A stretch of DNA of 64,000 nt from Bifidobacterium boum (GTDB taxonomy: Bacteria; Actinomycetota; Actinomycetes; Actinomycetales; Bifidobacteriaceae): contig NZ_JGYQ01000015.1 of NCBI RefSeq assembly GCF_000741535.1, positions 1 to 64,000 on the forward strand. Direction: 5' to 3'. Each line of letters starts with the position of its first letter. The first letter of the stretch is position 1. A program made the translations under genes and the position numbers. Under the pieces are notes generated by a model. The model was given only the letters and a program-made list of their open reading frames with translations, was not told where the DNA came from and searched no databases. This document shows, one piece after another, positions 44,032 through 53,371 of this stretch.

Positions 44032-44955
44032 TCACACCTTCTCCGTCTCAGGCTCGCCCATCAGGCCGGACGGGCGTACCAGCAGCACGATGATAAGGAT
44101 TGCGAACACGATCGCGTCAGAGAACGCGGACGTGATCACGCCGCCGGTAATCGTACCGATATAGGCTTTCGTGAGGCTTTCAATCAGGCCGATCGCCAGG
44201 CCGCCGACCATAGCGCCCGGAATCGAGCCGATGCCGCCGAGCACGGCCGCCACGAAGGCTTTCAGGCCGAGCATCATGCCCATCGTTGGGGAGACCTGCG
44301 GGTAGGACACGCAGTACATGAGCGCAGCGATAGCCGCAAGCCCCGAGCCGATGGCGAAGGTCAGGGTGATGGTGCCGTTCACGTTGATGCCCATGAGCAG
44401 GGACGCTTCCTTGTCTTCGGACACCGCGCGCATGGCTTTGCCTTGCTTCGTACGCTTCACGTACAGCTGCATGGCGACCATCATGACCACGCCGAGCACG
44501 ATGGACACGATGGTCGCACCGTCGATCTTCAACTGGCCGATGGTCAGGGTCGGGATGGAAACAATGGTGGGCACCGTCTTGTAATCAGCGCCGAAAATCG
44601 CCTGCGAACCGTTTTCCAGCAGCAAGCTCATGGCGATGGCGGTGATCAGGGCGGTCATACTGTTGCCCTTCTCACGCACCGGCTTGTATGCCAGTCGTTC
44701 GACGAGCACGCCGACCAGCGCGCAGACCAAAGTCGCGGGAATAACAGCCGTCCAGGCGGGCATGCCCATGGCGGCGAGTGCTGGAATGCTGAGCATCAGC
44801 GTGTAGGCACCGATCATGATGAAATCGCCGTGCGCGAAGTTCAGCAACCGGATAATGCCGTACACCATCGTGTAGCCGAGCGCCACAAGCGCATACACGC
44901 TACCGATTTTCAGGCCGTTGAAAATCTGGCTGATGAACATGACGAAACCGCTCAT
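44032..44955 (-). CDS. livH: Branched-chain amino acid ABC transporter permease LivH
   Basis: 307 aa from the second of two adjacent ATGs (44955; AAAGGAGG directly upstream gives this one the better spacing). LivH marks: QIFNGLKIGSVYALVALGYTMVYGI at the N-terminus, LNFAHGDFIMIGAY, and LKAFVAAVLGGIGSIPGAMVGG near the end. Eight membrane segments expected. It lies 195 bp behind livK, with a hairpin between them that may lower its expression relative to the binding protein. Confidence 0.92.
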   Translation of the reverse strand: MSGFVMFISQIFNGLKIGSVYALVALGYTMVYGIIRLLNFAHGDFIMIGAYTLMLSIPALAAMGMPAWTAVIPATLVCALVGVLVERLAYKPVREKGNSMTALITAIAMSLLLENGSQAIFGADYKTVPTIVSIPTLTIGQLKIDGATIVSIVLGVVMMVAMQLYVKRTKQGKAMRAVSEDKEASLLMGINVNGTITLTFAIGSGLAAIAALMYCVSYPQVSPTMGMMLGLKAFVAAVLGGIGSIPGAMVGGLAIGLIESLTKAYIGTITGGVITSAFSDAIVFAILIIVLLVRPSGLMGEPETEKV

Positions 44956-45063
44956 CATTCCTCCTTTCGTGTGTGTGTCAATAGTTGGGGAATGGGATGG
45001 ATGAATACAACAATGATGTGTGCCGCACCTCGTGAAAACCGCGAAAGCCGGCAAGTACGCGAA

Positions 45064-45088
45064 TGGAGAGGGCCGGAACGACCCTCTC
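45064..45088 (-). terminator. Intercistronic hairpin between livK and livHMGF
   Basis: GGAGAGGG (45064-45071) pairs with CCCTCTCC (45081-45088) around a 9-nt loop. There is no T-tract, so it is more likely an mRNA stabiliser or partial attenuator; such hairpins are common behind substrate-binding-protein genes. Confidence 0.55.
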
Positions 45089-45149
45089 CTTCAACGCGGA
45101 TTGTGTGTGTCTCACCGCACCGGCGTATCGGTACGGCAGACGGTCAGCC

Positions 45150-46346
45150 TCACTTGGTGGACGGCTGGATGGTGGTGCGGTACGTCGGCTTGCCGTCCTT
45201 GAGCTCAAGGACGATGACGGACTTGTTCGGCGAGCCCTTCTTGTCGAGGGTGAACTTGCCGGTTACGCCGCTGAAGGACATGCCGGCGATCGCGTTGCGC
45301 ACCTGCTCGCGGGTCGGGTTCTTGCCGGCCTTATCGTAAGCCTGCTTGAACATGTACACGGAATCGTAGGCGAGCGCGGTGAAGGTGTTCGGCTCCTGGT
45401 TGTTGTTGGCCTTCTCATAGGACTTGATGAAGTCCTGCACCTTGGTGTTCGAGGTGTCGTCAGGCGAATAGTGCGTGGTGTACAGCACCTTGTCGTACTG
45501 GGACTTGTCGCCGGTGAGCTTCAGGCCGTCGTAGCCGTCGGGGCCCATGACGTAGCCCTTGTAGCCGAGGGCGCGAGCCTGCGGGATGATGTACGGGCCG
45601 GCGACCGAATAGTAGTACGGCGCGTACAGGAATTCGGCGCCGGAGGCCTGGATCTTCTGCAGCTGCGAAGAGTACTCGGTGTCATCGGCGCTGGAGGAGT
45701 TCTCCTCGTCGACCACGTCGAGGCCGTTCTTCTTGGCCGCGGCGGCGAAGGCCTTGCCCACACCGGAGGAGTACGGATCGCCGGTGCCGTACAGTACGGC
45801 GACCTTCTTGACCTTCAGGGTTTCAGCAGCGAACTTGGCTGCGATCTCGCCCTGATAGGAATCCTTGAAGCAGGTGCGGAACAGGTAGCCGCCGGTGGCG
45901 ATGGAATCAGAGGTCGCCGCCGGTGCGATGGCCGGAAGCTTCGACTGGTCGGCCAGAGGCGCGACCGCCGCCGTGGTGGAGGAGATTGTCGGGCCGAGCA
46001 CGGCGAGGACATTGCTATCGCCGGCGAGCTTGTTGAAAGCGTTCGACGCTTCAGTGGCGTCGCCCTTGTCATCCATGCTTTCCAGCTTGATCTTCTTGCC
46101 GTTCAGGCCGCCCTTGGCGTTGATTTCGCTGATGGCCAGCTTAAAGCCCTTGAGCTCGGCCTCGCCGTATGCAGCGGCGGTGCCGGAGTTCGTGGTGATG
46201 CTGCCGAGGGTGATGGTGTTGCCGCTGGCTGCGCCTGCGGAGCTGCCGGAATCGTCCATGCTGCCGCCGGAGCAAGCCGCCATAGACATCATCATGGTCG
46301 CGGCCGCCGCGATAGCGGTCGCCTTGCCGAAGAACGTTGCGTTCAT
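45150..46346 (-). CDS. livK: Branched-chain amino acid-binding lipoprotein LivK
   Basis: 398 aa. Signal peptide with lipobox SMAAC (Cys about residue 25), a Gly/Ser linker, then the periplasmic-binding type-I fold of the Leu/Ile/Val family: ITLGSITTNSGTAAAYGEAE at the start, VAVLGPTISSTTAAVAPLAD, and FTALAYDSVYMFKQAYDKAG. AGAGGAAG precedes the ATG. First gene of the operon, with its promoter between 46347 and 46620. Confidence 0.93.
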   Translation of the reverse strand: MNATFFGKATAIAAAATMMMSMAACSGGSMDDSGSSAGAASGNTITLGSITTNSGTAAAYGEAELKGFKLAISEINAKGGLNGKKIKLESMDDKGDATEASNAFNKLAGDSNVLAVLGPTISSTTAAVAPLADQSKLPAIAPAATSDSIATGGYLFRTCFKDSYQGEIAAKFAAETLKVKKVAVLYGTGDPYSSGVGKAFAAAAKKNGLDVVDEENSSSADDTEYSSQLQKIQASGAEFLYAPYYYSVAGPYIIPQARALGYKGYVMGPDGYDGLKLTGDKSQYDKVLYTTHYSPDDTSNTKVQDFIKSYEKANNNQEPNTFTALAYDSVYMFKQAYDKAGKNPTREQVRNAIAGMSFSGVTGKFTLDKKGSPNKSVIVLELKDGKPTYRTTIQPSTK

Positions 46347-46802
46347 CAGGAATCTTCCTCTCTACAAAAGATTCGGGGAATAATCGTGAGAATTCGTCGG
46401 GATGCCTTGGACGTGCGGCATGTCATCGGATCAATCCGCCGGTCAACGTCTGGCAAAGGTTCTTCGGGCTTTTGGCCTTACTGGAATCGAACTCTTCTCA
46501 ATCTATTGCTGAGCTTCTTTTATACGCGAGGATTGCGAGGATGTAAACGGCTTGTCCTTATATTGAACGCTTCGATAGCTTTATATTGAGACAATTTATG
46601 TTCACTATATGAACATACCGTTGAGGAATCGGCTTGATGACGCGATTGTGCCTGACGGTGTCAAGGTGGTGTGAAAGTTGCGACTGGTGGATTTCCCAGC
46701 TGTCTGTGATGTTGCCGACGTATTGGCGCGGAGTAACGTGACGCCGGCGGACACATGGGCGTGATGTGGGGTGCTGAGTGCGGGCTCCGACCCTCACATG
46801 GC
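46347..46802. other. Upstream region of the liv operon
   Basis: No gene. A 15-bp inverted repeat GTTCA-CTATA-TGAAC (46599-46613) and two TATATTGA words (about 46558 and 46581) lie in an AT-rich stretch. They are candidates for an operator and promoter of livK, which would give a leader of about 200 nt. No terminator-antiterminator pair or riboswitch was recognised in that leader. Confidence 0.4.
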
Positions 46803-46966
46803 ATACCGGCCCGCCGTGTGACTATCCGGTCGCACCGCAGCCAGATCCAAGCCCGAGGTATCCGCCCGCCGTGTGACGCACCGATCGCATCACAGCCAGA
46901 TACTCCAGAGGAAACCGGTCCACGACCAAACTACCCGCCACCGTGTGAGCCAATCCTCACACAACG
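46803..46966. repeat. Three REP-like repeats (family A) behind the Fic gene
   Basis: Units at about 46803-46847, 46857-46903 and 46930-46966. The first two share GCCCGCCGTGTGAC...CGCA...CAGCCAGAT. The third is shorter (GCCACCGTGTGAGCC, with AATCCTCACAC) and resembles the half-unit at 53447-53477. Confidence 0.6.
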
Positions 46967-47068
46967 ACCAGCACGATTCGCTCACCTAGCCCGCCTGCGC
47001 GAACTCGCCCGCCCAGACCCTACTCCCCGCAACCCGAGCCATCACCCAGACACGCGCTATTGCGCACC

Positions 47069-48475
47069 TTACTGCCGACGGATCATCTCGGCGTACTCGT
47101 CCAGCGCACCCAGGACCCGTCGCTCCTCCCAGACCCGCCCCCGTTTGCCGCCAGACACTTCCACCAGCACCCCAGAACGCTCGAGCTGGCCCACCGCTCG
47201 CGCCGCCGAAGCCGACGAAACATCCAAAATCCGCGCGACGTACGGCACATTGACCACCGGCTGCTCCACCACCAGCGGCAACAGCTTCCAGCCGAGCGCG
47301 TTGCGTCGCAACGGCAGGCCATGCAGCCGGTCGGCATCATCATCGAGAATGGCGCTCAAGGTGTCGATAAGTTCCGTTCCCGTGTGCGCGGCGTATCGCG
47401 CGGCAGACGAGAAGCATTCCAGAATCGGCCGCGCATCGCCCTCCCGATACGCAGTAAGCGCATCGAAATATCGTTCGGTGTCATGCAGGATTCCAGCGGA
47501 CACCGGCGGTGTCATAGCCGGTGTCAATCCTTTGCCGCGCAGCATGGCGTGAATCAGCGCTCTGCCTACACGCCCGTTGCCATCGATGAACGGATGGATG
47601 GTCTCGAATTGCGCGTGCGCGATGGCGCATTGCGCAAGAATGGGCAGATCGTCGCGGCCAATAAAAGCGACCAGATCGGCCATGCAATCAGGCACTTGGC
47701 CGGGCTGCGGGGCTACATGCGAGGCGCCACGCGGGCCGGCGGAACTGACACCCACCCATACCAGCTGGTCGCGGTACCGTCCCGCGCGATCTTTCCACTC
47801 CTCACAGCCGCCCAACAACGCGGCATGCATCGCAAGAATGTTCGCTTCACTCAGATTCCGGGCGAATTCGAGCGCGGTTTCCATGGCCCGCACATTGCCC
47901 ACCACCAGCGCGGCGTTGCCTCCTTGGGAGCCGTCAAGCGATTCTCGCGCAAGGCGTCGCGCGCCTACGGTGAGGTTTTCGATACGCGACGATGACGTGG
48001 ATTCGGTTCGCAGCAGCACTGCCGACAGCGGTCCCAAGGTACGCCCTCCGGCGCTGAACCGTTCAGCGGCGCGACTGTCGAAAGCAACGAGCTGCTGGGT
48101 CGCCTCGTCGAGGTCGGCGGCAAGATCGGAGGGAATCGTCAAACTGATGGCCGCGATGCGCGCGGGACGGGTGGAATAGTAGTTCCCCGACGCTTTGCGA
48201 CGCGCAGTGCGTGAATAGTATCCGTCATCGGACGGTGTCCAGTAGTGCTCTTCGAGCTCTACCGGCGGCACTCGGCACGGTTCCGGAGGGGCGGATTGCG
48301 CGGTGTTCGCCGTCAGCATGGGTTGCGCGGGCACCCCGGTACCATCCGTATCACCGAAAGACAAGATGCTTTGAACTCTGGTGTTTTGGACCTTGATGCT
48401 CGGCTTTTTCGCGGCGTCTGTCGTCGTGTGGTGCGATTCGTCGCCGATGGGGCGGCTTGCATTGGTACCGGTCAT
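47069..48475 (-). CDS. Fic-family protein with winged-helix C-terminus
   Basis: 468 aa. Fic enzymes move AMP or another phosphoryl group from a nucleotide to a protein hydroxyl. The catalytic motif HPFIDGNGRVGR is intact at residues 294-305. An inhibitory motif of the [ST]xxxE[GN] type is visible at 162-167 (SSRIEN), so this is a class II, self-inhibited Fic. The last roughly 75 residues (VPYVARILDVSSASAARAVGQL) look like a winged helix-turn-helix. AGAGGAA precedes the ATG. Two palindromes lie just upstream and may bind this DNA-binding domain. Monocistronic; target unknown. Confidence 0.88.
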   Translation of the reverse strand: MTGTNASRPIGDESHHTTTDAAKKPSIKVQNTRVQSILSFGDTDGTGVPAQPMLTANTAQSAPPEPCRVPPVELEEHYWTPSDDGYYSRTARRKASGNYYSTRPARIAAISLTIPSDLAADLDEATQQLVAFDSRAAERFSAGGRTLGPLSAVLLRTESTSSSRIENLTVGARRLARESLDGSQGGNAALVVGNVRAMETALEFARNLSEANILAMHAALLGGCEEWKDRAGRYRDQLVWVGVSSAGPRGASHVAPQPGQVPDCMADLVAFIGRDDLPILAQCAIAHAQFETIHPFIDGNGRVGRALIHAMLRGKGLTPAMTPPVSAGILHDTERYFDALTAYREGDARPILECFSSAARYAAHTGTELIDTLSAILDDDADRLHGLPLRRNALGWKLLPLVVEQPVVNVPYVARILDVSSASAARAVGQLERSGVLVEVSGGKRGRVWEERRVLGALDEYAEMIRRQ

Positions 48476-48566
48476 CGCATTCCTCTCGTCTGTTTCACGC
48501 CGCCTGAGTGCACGCTATCTGCGCTCACGCTATCGGAAACGCCGTTCCAGCGATATCCGAGCCGCG

Positions 48567-48639
48567 CTTATTATCACTTAGCCTCTAACTGATAATAACA
48601 TCGTCTCTTATTATCACTTAACGGCTAAGTGATAATAAG
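48567..48639 (-). promoter_or_regulatory. Twin palindromic operators upstream of the Fic gene
   Basis: Downstream copy: perfect 14-bp arms CTTATTATCACTTA (48607-48620) / TAAGTGATAATAAG (48626-48639). The other copy, at 48567-48599, shares CTTATTATCACTTAG and ends in TGATAATAA. They start 40 bp apart (about four helical turns), which suggests cooperative binding of a dimeric regulator. Located about 90-165 bp upstream of the Fic ATG. Confidence 0.7.
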
Positions 48640-48799
48640 GGACGACGGAAACGCCGCGAAATGCACGGCGCCGGGAGAGCATCGGACGAGACGTCAATCG
48701 CGAGACCGAAACGGTCAGCGCGCAACGCCGAGCGAAACGCGAAGCGCCAAACGCGCGGCATCAAACGCAAGGCACCAGGCTCAGCGCCCTACCCAAGCC
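48640..48799. other. Low-complexity spacer behind the ABC exporter genes
   Basis: Rich in GCGAAACGC-like words (AGCGAAACGCGAAGCGC; AAACGCGCGGCATCAAACGC). No gene seen. Confidence 0.3.
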
Positions 48800-50689
48800 T
48801 CACGCAACAAGCGAGGCGAACTGACTGTTGTACAGATCGGCGTAGAAGCCGCCCTTGGCGAGCAGCTCCTCATGAGTGCCGCGTTCGATGATGTCGCCGT
48901 GGTTCATGACCAAGATCATATCCGCATTGCGGATCGTGCTCAGGCGGTGCGCGATCACGAAGCTCGTTCGGCCGACGGCCAGCTGGTCCATGGCCTTCTG
49001 GATGAGCTCCTCAGTACGCGTATCCACCGACGATGTCGCCTCATCAAGAATGAGAATCGGCGCGTCCTGCACCATCGCGCGCGCGATGGTGAGCAGCTGC
49101 TTCTGCCCCGCGGACAGCGCGGCCTTGTCGTCAAGCACCGTGTCGTAACCCTCAGGCAGCGATTCGATGAACCGGTCAAGCCCCACGGCCTTCGCCGCGG
49201 CACGCACCTGCTCGTCGGTCACACCCTGCTTGTCGTACACGATGTTCTCGTGTACAGTGCCTTGGAACACCCAGGTGTCCTGCAGCACCATGGAGAACTG
49301 GCGGTGCACTTCGGAGCGCGGGATGGACGCGGTCGGCACGCCATCAATGCGGATTTCGCCGCCATCCAGCTCGTAGAAGCGCATCAACAGGTTCACCATT
49401 GTAGTTTTGCCTGCGCCCGTCGGCCCGACGATTGCGACTTTCTGCCCGGCTTTCACGGACGCACTGAAATCGTGGATGACCGGCTTGTCGGGCTTATAGC
49501 CGAAACGCACGTGGTCGAAATCCACATCGCCGCGGGCACGGTCACCCAACGCATCGCTCATATGCGCATGGCCTTGTGCCGCCTCGATTTCGGCGCGGTG
49601 TTCGGCGAAACTGCCGGTCGCGTCAACGCTCATCTCCGGCTCCTCAAGGAACCCGAACACGCGTTCCGACGCGGCCGCGCACCGCTGCAGGTTCTGCGTC
49701 GCCTGAGCGAACTGCGCCAGCGGTTGCGTGAACAGGCGGATATACATCATGAACGCCACGATGACACCGAATTCGATACGCCCGTCCATCGCGAGCGCCG
49801 CACCCACCACGCACACGGCCACATAGCCGAGGTTGCCGATGAAAGTCATGAACGGCATCATGAGGCCCGACAGGAACTGCGACTTCCAGCCGGATTCGTA
49901 CAGGCTGTCATTGTAGCGTTCGAAAGTGCGGATGGAGTCGGCCTCACCGGAATACGCCTTGACAATCAGATGCCCGGCATACATTTCCTCCACATGCCCG
50001 TTGGTCTGGCCCAACGCGATCTGCTGCTGCAGGAAGTACTTCTGCGAGAACCGCATAATCAGCGCCATAAGCACGAGACCGATGATGCTTACGCCGATAG
50101 CGGTGAGCGTCATTGTCACATTGTTGGCGAACATCATGATGAGCGCACCGAAGAACAACGTGACCGACGTGACGAGCGCGCCCAGGCTCTGGCCGAGCGT
50201 CTGGCCGATGGCATCCACATCGTTCGTGATGCGGCTCAACACATCGCCATAGCTCATGTTGTCAAAGTATCGCAGCGGCAGACGGTTGATTTTCTTGGAA
50301 ATATCGTCACGCAGGCTTTGCGCGGTACGCTGGCTGATCGTCGCCATAATCCAGCTTTGCGCATAACTCAACAGCGCGTAGCCCACGTACAGCGCCACCA
50401 GCGTGAACCCGATACGGCTGACGGCCTGCAAATCGATGCTACCGAACACCGGCTTGCCGTGCACGATGGCAGGCGTCACACCTTTGATGATCTCATTGGT
50501 GATGTCCTTGAGCTTGTCCGGGCCGACAATCTGGCAGACCGTGCCGGCGGCACCCAGAATCAGCGCGATGATCATCGCAGGCAAGTAACGCTTGCAGTAT
50601 GCGGCAAGCTTGCCCATAACAGCATTGAAATCCTGCGGTTTTTCAACCACTCCACGAGCTCCCGGCCCATGGCCCATTGGTTTTGGCAT
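48800..50689 (-). CDS. ABC exporter half-transporter 2 (canonical ATPase site)
   Basis: 629 aa from the ATG at 50689 (AAAGGA box 6-7 nt upstream). The N-terminal six-helix exporter domain (about residues 35-330) is followed by an ATPase with Walker A GPTGAGKTTMVNL, signature LSAGQKQLL, Walker B ILILDEATSSVD with the catalytic Glu, and switch His (VIAHRLST). Its partner upstream has a degenerate site, so the two should form a heterodimeric multidrug-type exporter (TM287/288, LmrCD style). The gap to the partner is 54 bp. Confidence 0.92.
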   Translation of the reverse strand: MPKPMGHGPGARGVVEKPQDFNAVMGKLAAYCKRYLPAMIIALILGAAGTVCQIVGPDKLKDITNEIIKGVTPAIVHGKPVFGSIDLQAVSRIGFTLVALYVGYALLSYAQSWIMATISQRTAQSLRDDISKKINRLPLRYFDNMSYGDVLSRITNDVDAIGQTLGQSLGALVTSVTLFFGALIMMFANNVTMTLTAIGVSIIGLVLMALIMRFSQKYFLQQQIALGQTNGHVEEMYAGHLIVKAYSGEADSIRTFERYNDSLYESGWKSQFLSGLMMPFMTFIGNLGYVAVCVVGAALAMDGRIEFGVIVAFMMYIRLFTQPLAQFAQATQNLQRCAAASERVFGFLEEPEMSVDATGSFAEHRAEIEAAQGHAHMSDALGDRARGDVDFDHVRFGYKPDKPVIHDFSASVKAGQKVAIVGPTGAGKTTMVNLLMRFYELDGGEIRIDGVPTASIPRSEVHRQFSMVLQDTWVFQGTVHENIVYDKQGVTDEQVRAAAKAVGLDRFIESLPEGYDTVLDDKAALSAGQKQLLTIARAMVQDAPILILDEATSSVDTRTEELIQKAMDQLAVGRTSFVIAHRLSTIRNADMILVMNHGDIIERGTHEELLAKGGFYADLYNSQFASLVA

Positions 50690-50743
50690 ATCTTGTCCTT
50701 TCACGAAGCAAAAACGCGGGATCCGGCATGCGCCGGGCGCATG

Positions 50744-52639
50744 TCAGGAGGCGAGTTCCGCCTCGCTCAACTGGCTTTCAGCGATCTGACGGTACACATC
50801 ACAGGTGCCGAGCAGCTCCTTATGCGTGCCCTGACCCACGACACGACCCTGATCAAGCACGATGATGCGGTCGGCGTCCATAATCGTGCCGATACGCTGG
50901 GCGACAATCAGCTTGGTGGCGTCCCCCGCCTCACGGGCGAGCGCCTCACGCACATCGTGATCCGTACGGAAATCAAGCGCGGAGAACGAATCATCGAATA
51001 CCAGAATCTCCGGATGACGCCACACGGCACGGGCGATGGACAGGCGCTGCTTCTGGCCGCCTGACACGTTCGTGCCACCTTGGGCGATATCGGCCTCATA
51101 CGTGCCGTCCATCCGCGTCACGAACTCGTCGGCTTTCGCCACGGCGACAGCCTGACGTACATCCGCCATCTGGGCGTCGCTCAACATCTCGCCATTGCCG
51201 GACTGCGCCCGCAGCGCTTTCTCACGCTCACGGCCCTGCGGCATGGATGTGTCGGCAAGCTCGATATCAGCCACACTCTGGCCTGCTGGGCGCACACCCG
51301 CCTGACTTTTATCACCAAACGCCACATTCGAGGCGACCGTGCCCTTGAACATCACGGACTGCTGCGGCACGTAGCCGATCTTGTCACGCAGTGACTGCAC
51401 CATGTAATCCTTCACATTCACCCCGTCGACAAGCACCTGGCCGTCGGTGGCATCATAAAAACGCGGCACGAGGTTCACGAGCGTCGTCTTGCCTGAACCG
51501 GTGGAACCGATGAACGCGACCGTCTGACCGGGTTCAGCGGTGAAACTCACATGCTCAAGCATCGGCTCGCGCGAATCAGGGTAGGCGAAGCTCACGTCGC
51601 GGAACTCCACGCGACCACGAATCGGCGTACCATCAGGGTTGTTCGCGCCTTGCGTGCGCTCGCCGTCGGTGATACGCGGCGTAGTGTCAAGCACTTCGAG
51701 AATACGTTTGGCGGACACGTCGGCACGCGGCCACAGCACGAACACCATGCTCATCATCAGGAAGCTCATGATGACCTGGATTGCGTAGCTGGAGAACACG
51801 ACCATGTTGGAAAACAGGGTGAGCTTGTCCGTCAGGCCGGCCGCGTCGATCAGGTATGCGCCGATCCAGTACACGGCGAGCGTCAAGCCGTTCATGACGG
51901 AGTTCATCAGCGGCATCATGATGGACATCATGCGGTTGGTGAACAGCTGGGTGTCGGTCAGATCGGTGTTAGCCTTGTCGAACTTCTTCTGCTGGTAGTC
52001 TTCGGCGTTGTAGGCGCGCACTACGCGCAGGCCGGTGAGGTTCTCGCGGGCCACGCGGTTGATGTTGTCGGTGAGGGCCTGCATACTGCGGAATTTCGGC
52101 ATGACCAGCACCATGATGATGGCGACCGCACCCATGACCAGCGCGAGCGACACGCCGGTCGCGGCCGTCCATTCGACACCCTTGCCGGCGATTTTCGCGA
52201 TCGCCCACACCGCCATGATCGGCGACTGCACGAGCATGAGCAGACCCATGGTGAGGAACATCTGGATCTGGGTCACGTCATTGGTGGAGCGGGTGATCAG
52301 GCTCGCTGTGGAGAAGCGGTTCAGCTCTTCGGGGCCGAAGGATTCCACGCGGCGGAACTGCAGCGAGCGCAGACGCTGAGTGAATGAGGCGGACACACGT
52401 GCGGTGATGAACCCCACGGCGACAGTGGTGAGCATCGCGCCAAGCGCCACGGCGAGCATTTTGCCGCCGGCGATCCACACGTCATGCATCTCGCTTCCGG
52501 GGGTTTCCACAAGTTTGGTGATGTCGGCCATATAGTCGGGCAGCTTGAGCTGGAGCGCCACACCGCCCACGATGAACAGCAGGCCGATGAACAGTTGGAA
52601 CCATTCGGCCTTGGATAAGTATTTGCAGATTCGTACCAC
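50744..52639 (-). CDS. ABC exporter half-transporter 1 (degenerate ATPase site)
   Basis: 631 aa. The GTG at 52639 is chosen because AAAGGA lies 6-7 nt upstream. Six-helix exporter domain, then Walker A GSTGSGKTTLVNL, signature VSGGQKQRL and Walker B LVFDDSFSALD, where Asp replaces the catalytic Glu; the switch block reads VAQRIGT with Gln instead of His. These two changes mark the degenerate half of a heterodimeric exporter. An insert of about 50 residues rich in Asp, Gln, Ser and Arg (around residues 445-490) lies between Walker A and the signature. Co-transcribed with the MarR gene upstream. Confidence 0.92.
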   Translation of the reverse strand: MVRICKYLSKAEWFQLFIGLLFIVGGVALQLKLPDYMADITKLVETPGSEMHDVWIAGGKMLAVALGAMLTTVAVGFITARVSASFTQRLRSLQFRRVESFGPEELNRFSTASLITRSTNDVTQIQMFLTMGLLMLVQSPIMAVWAIAKIAGKGVEWTAATGVSLALVMGAVAIIMVLVMPKFRSMQALTDNINRVARENLTGLRVVRAYNAEDYQQKKFDKANTDLTDTQLFTNRMMSIMMPLMNSVMNGLTLAVYWIGAYLIDAAGLTDKLTLFSNMVVFSSYAIQVIMSFLMMSMVFVLWPRADVSAKRILEVLDTTPRITDGERTQGANNPDGTPIRGRVEFRDVSFAYPDSREPMLEHVSFTAEPGQTVAFIGSTGSGKTTLVNLVPRFYDATDGQVLVDGVNVKDYMVQSLRDKIGYVPQQSVMFKGTVASNVAFGDKSQAGVRPAGQSVADIELADTSMPQGREREKALRAQSGNGEMLSDAQMADVRQAVAVAKADEFVTRMDGTYEADIAQGGTNVSGGQKQRLSIARAVWRHPEILVFDDSFSALDFRTDHDVREALAREAGDATKLIVAQRIGTIMDADRIIVLDQGRVVGQGTHKELLGTCDVYRQIAESQLSEAELAS

Positions 52640-52685
52640 AATATGTCCTTTCGGATACGAGGATCGACGGTGATTGTTGAACGGG

Positions 52686-53294
52686 TTATCCGCGTTGGGG
52701 TGCGGCAGGCGGAGCGGCGGCGCGTGCAGCGGCGTCTGTATCGGCGAACGGGCATTCTTCCGGCCGGGCTGCCGTCAGTGTGATGTTCTCGCGGTCTTGA
52801 GCCGGCCGGTATTGCAGGCCGTTGTCTTCGAAAGCCTTGGCGATTGTCGACTCATCAGGGGTTTGGGCGCCTGGGCCGCACAGACTGGTATAGACCATGA
52901 ACTGTGCGAGCAAATCCAGGAATTCCGCGGTGCGACGCTCCCCCATCTGCCCGAAGATCCAGCGCAGGCGTTCCTCTCTCATCTGCCGGTGGAGCGCGAC
53001 CAAGTTGCGGCCTTCCGGGGTGATGCGCACGATAACCCGCCGACGGTTTTCCGGGTCCACCGTGCGGGTCGCCCAGCCTTTTTTCTCCAGCGCCGCGAGA
53101 ATCGCTGAAATACGGCCCGGGCTGTTTCCAGTCGTCTCGGCAAGGTGGCCTGGCGTGCATGCACCTTGGGCGGCCAACTCGCGCATCACCGCCGGTTCGC
53201 CGCGATGGACGCGATTCATGTGCTCCATCATGGCCGAATGGCTTCCGGACATGATGGTGTGCATGCGTTCGAGCGCGTCATCTTCAAATGCCAC
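52686..53294 (-). CDS. MarR-family regulator of the ABC exporter
   Basis: 202 aa from the GTG at 53294, chosen because GAAAGGAG lies 6 nt upstream. The frame is open to an ATG at 53363, but that ATG lies inside a sigma-70-type promoter. The winged helix-turn-helix covers about residues 40-105 (TPGHLAETTGNSPGRISAIL, then the wing DPENRRRVIVRITPEG). The C-terminus is Ala/Pro-rich. MarR regulators of this kind repress adjacent drug-exporter genes and release DNA on binding the drug. First gene of the operon. Confidence 0.88.
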   Translation of the reverse strand: MAFEDDALERMHTIMSGSHSAMMEHMNRVHRGEPAVMRELAAQGACTPGHLAETTGNSPGRISAILAALEKKGWATRTVDPENRRRVIVRITPEGRNLVALHRQMREERLRWIFGQMGERRTAEFLDLLAQFMVYTSLCGPGAQTPDESTIAKAFEDNGLQYRPAQDRENITLTAARPEECPFADTDAAARAAAPPAAPQRG

Positions 53295-53342
53295 AGCAAG
53301 CTCCTTTCTGGTATCGGGGATTGCGGCTATCAGTCCTGATTG

Positions 53343-53371
53343 TTTATACTCTTCATATTTCATAGTGTCAA
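53343..53371 (-). promoter_or_regulatory. Promoter and probable operator of the MarR-ABC operon
   Basis: Leftward: -35 TTGACA (53366-53371), 17-bp spacer, -10 TATAAA (53343-53348). Two direct repeats of TTTGRCACTAT overlap the -35 (second copy at about 53379-53388), a likely MarR-binding arrangement. Confidence 0.7.

Noticed and set aside
46347-46600. Riboswitch or T-box in the livK leader
   Set aside because: No conserved T-box sequence, no terminator/antiterminator pair; only an AT-rich region and a short palindrome.
48629-51064. An 811-codon open frame on the plus strand
   Set aside because: It is antisense to the two ABC exporter genes, which have full motifs and ribosome-binding sites; Arg/His-rich shadow typical of high-GC DNA.
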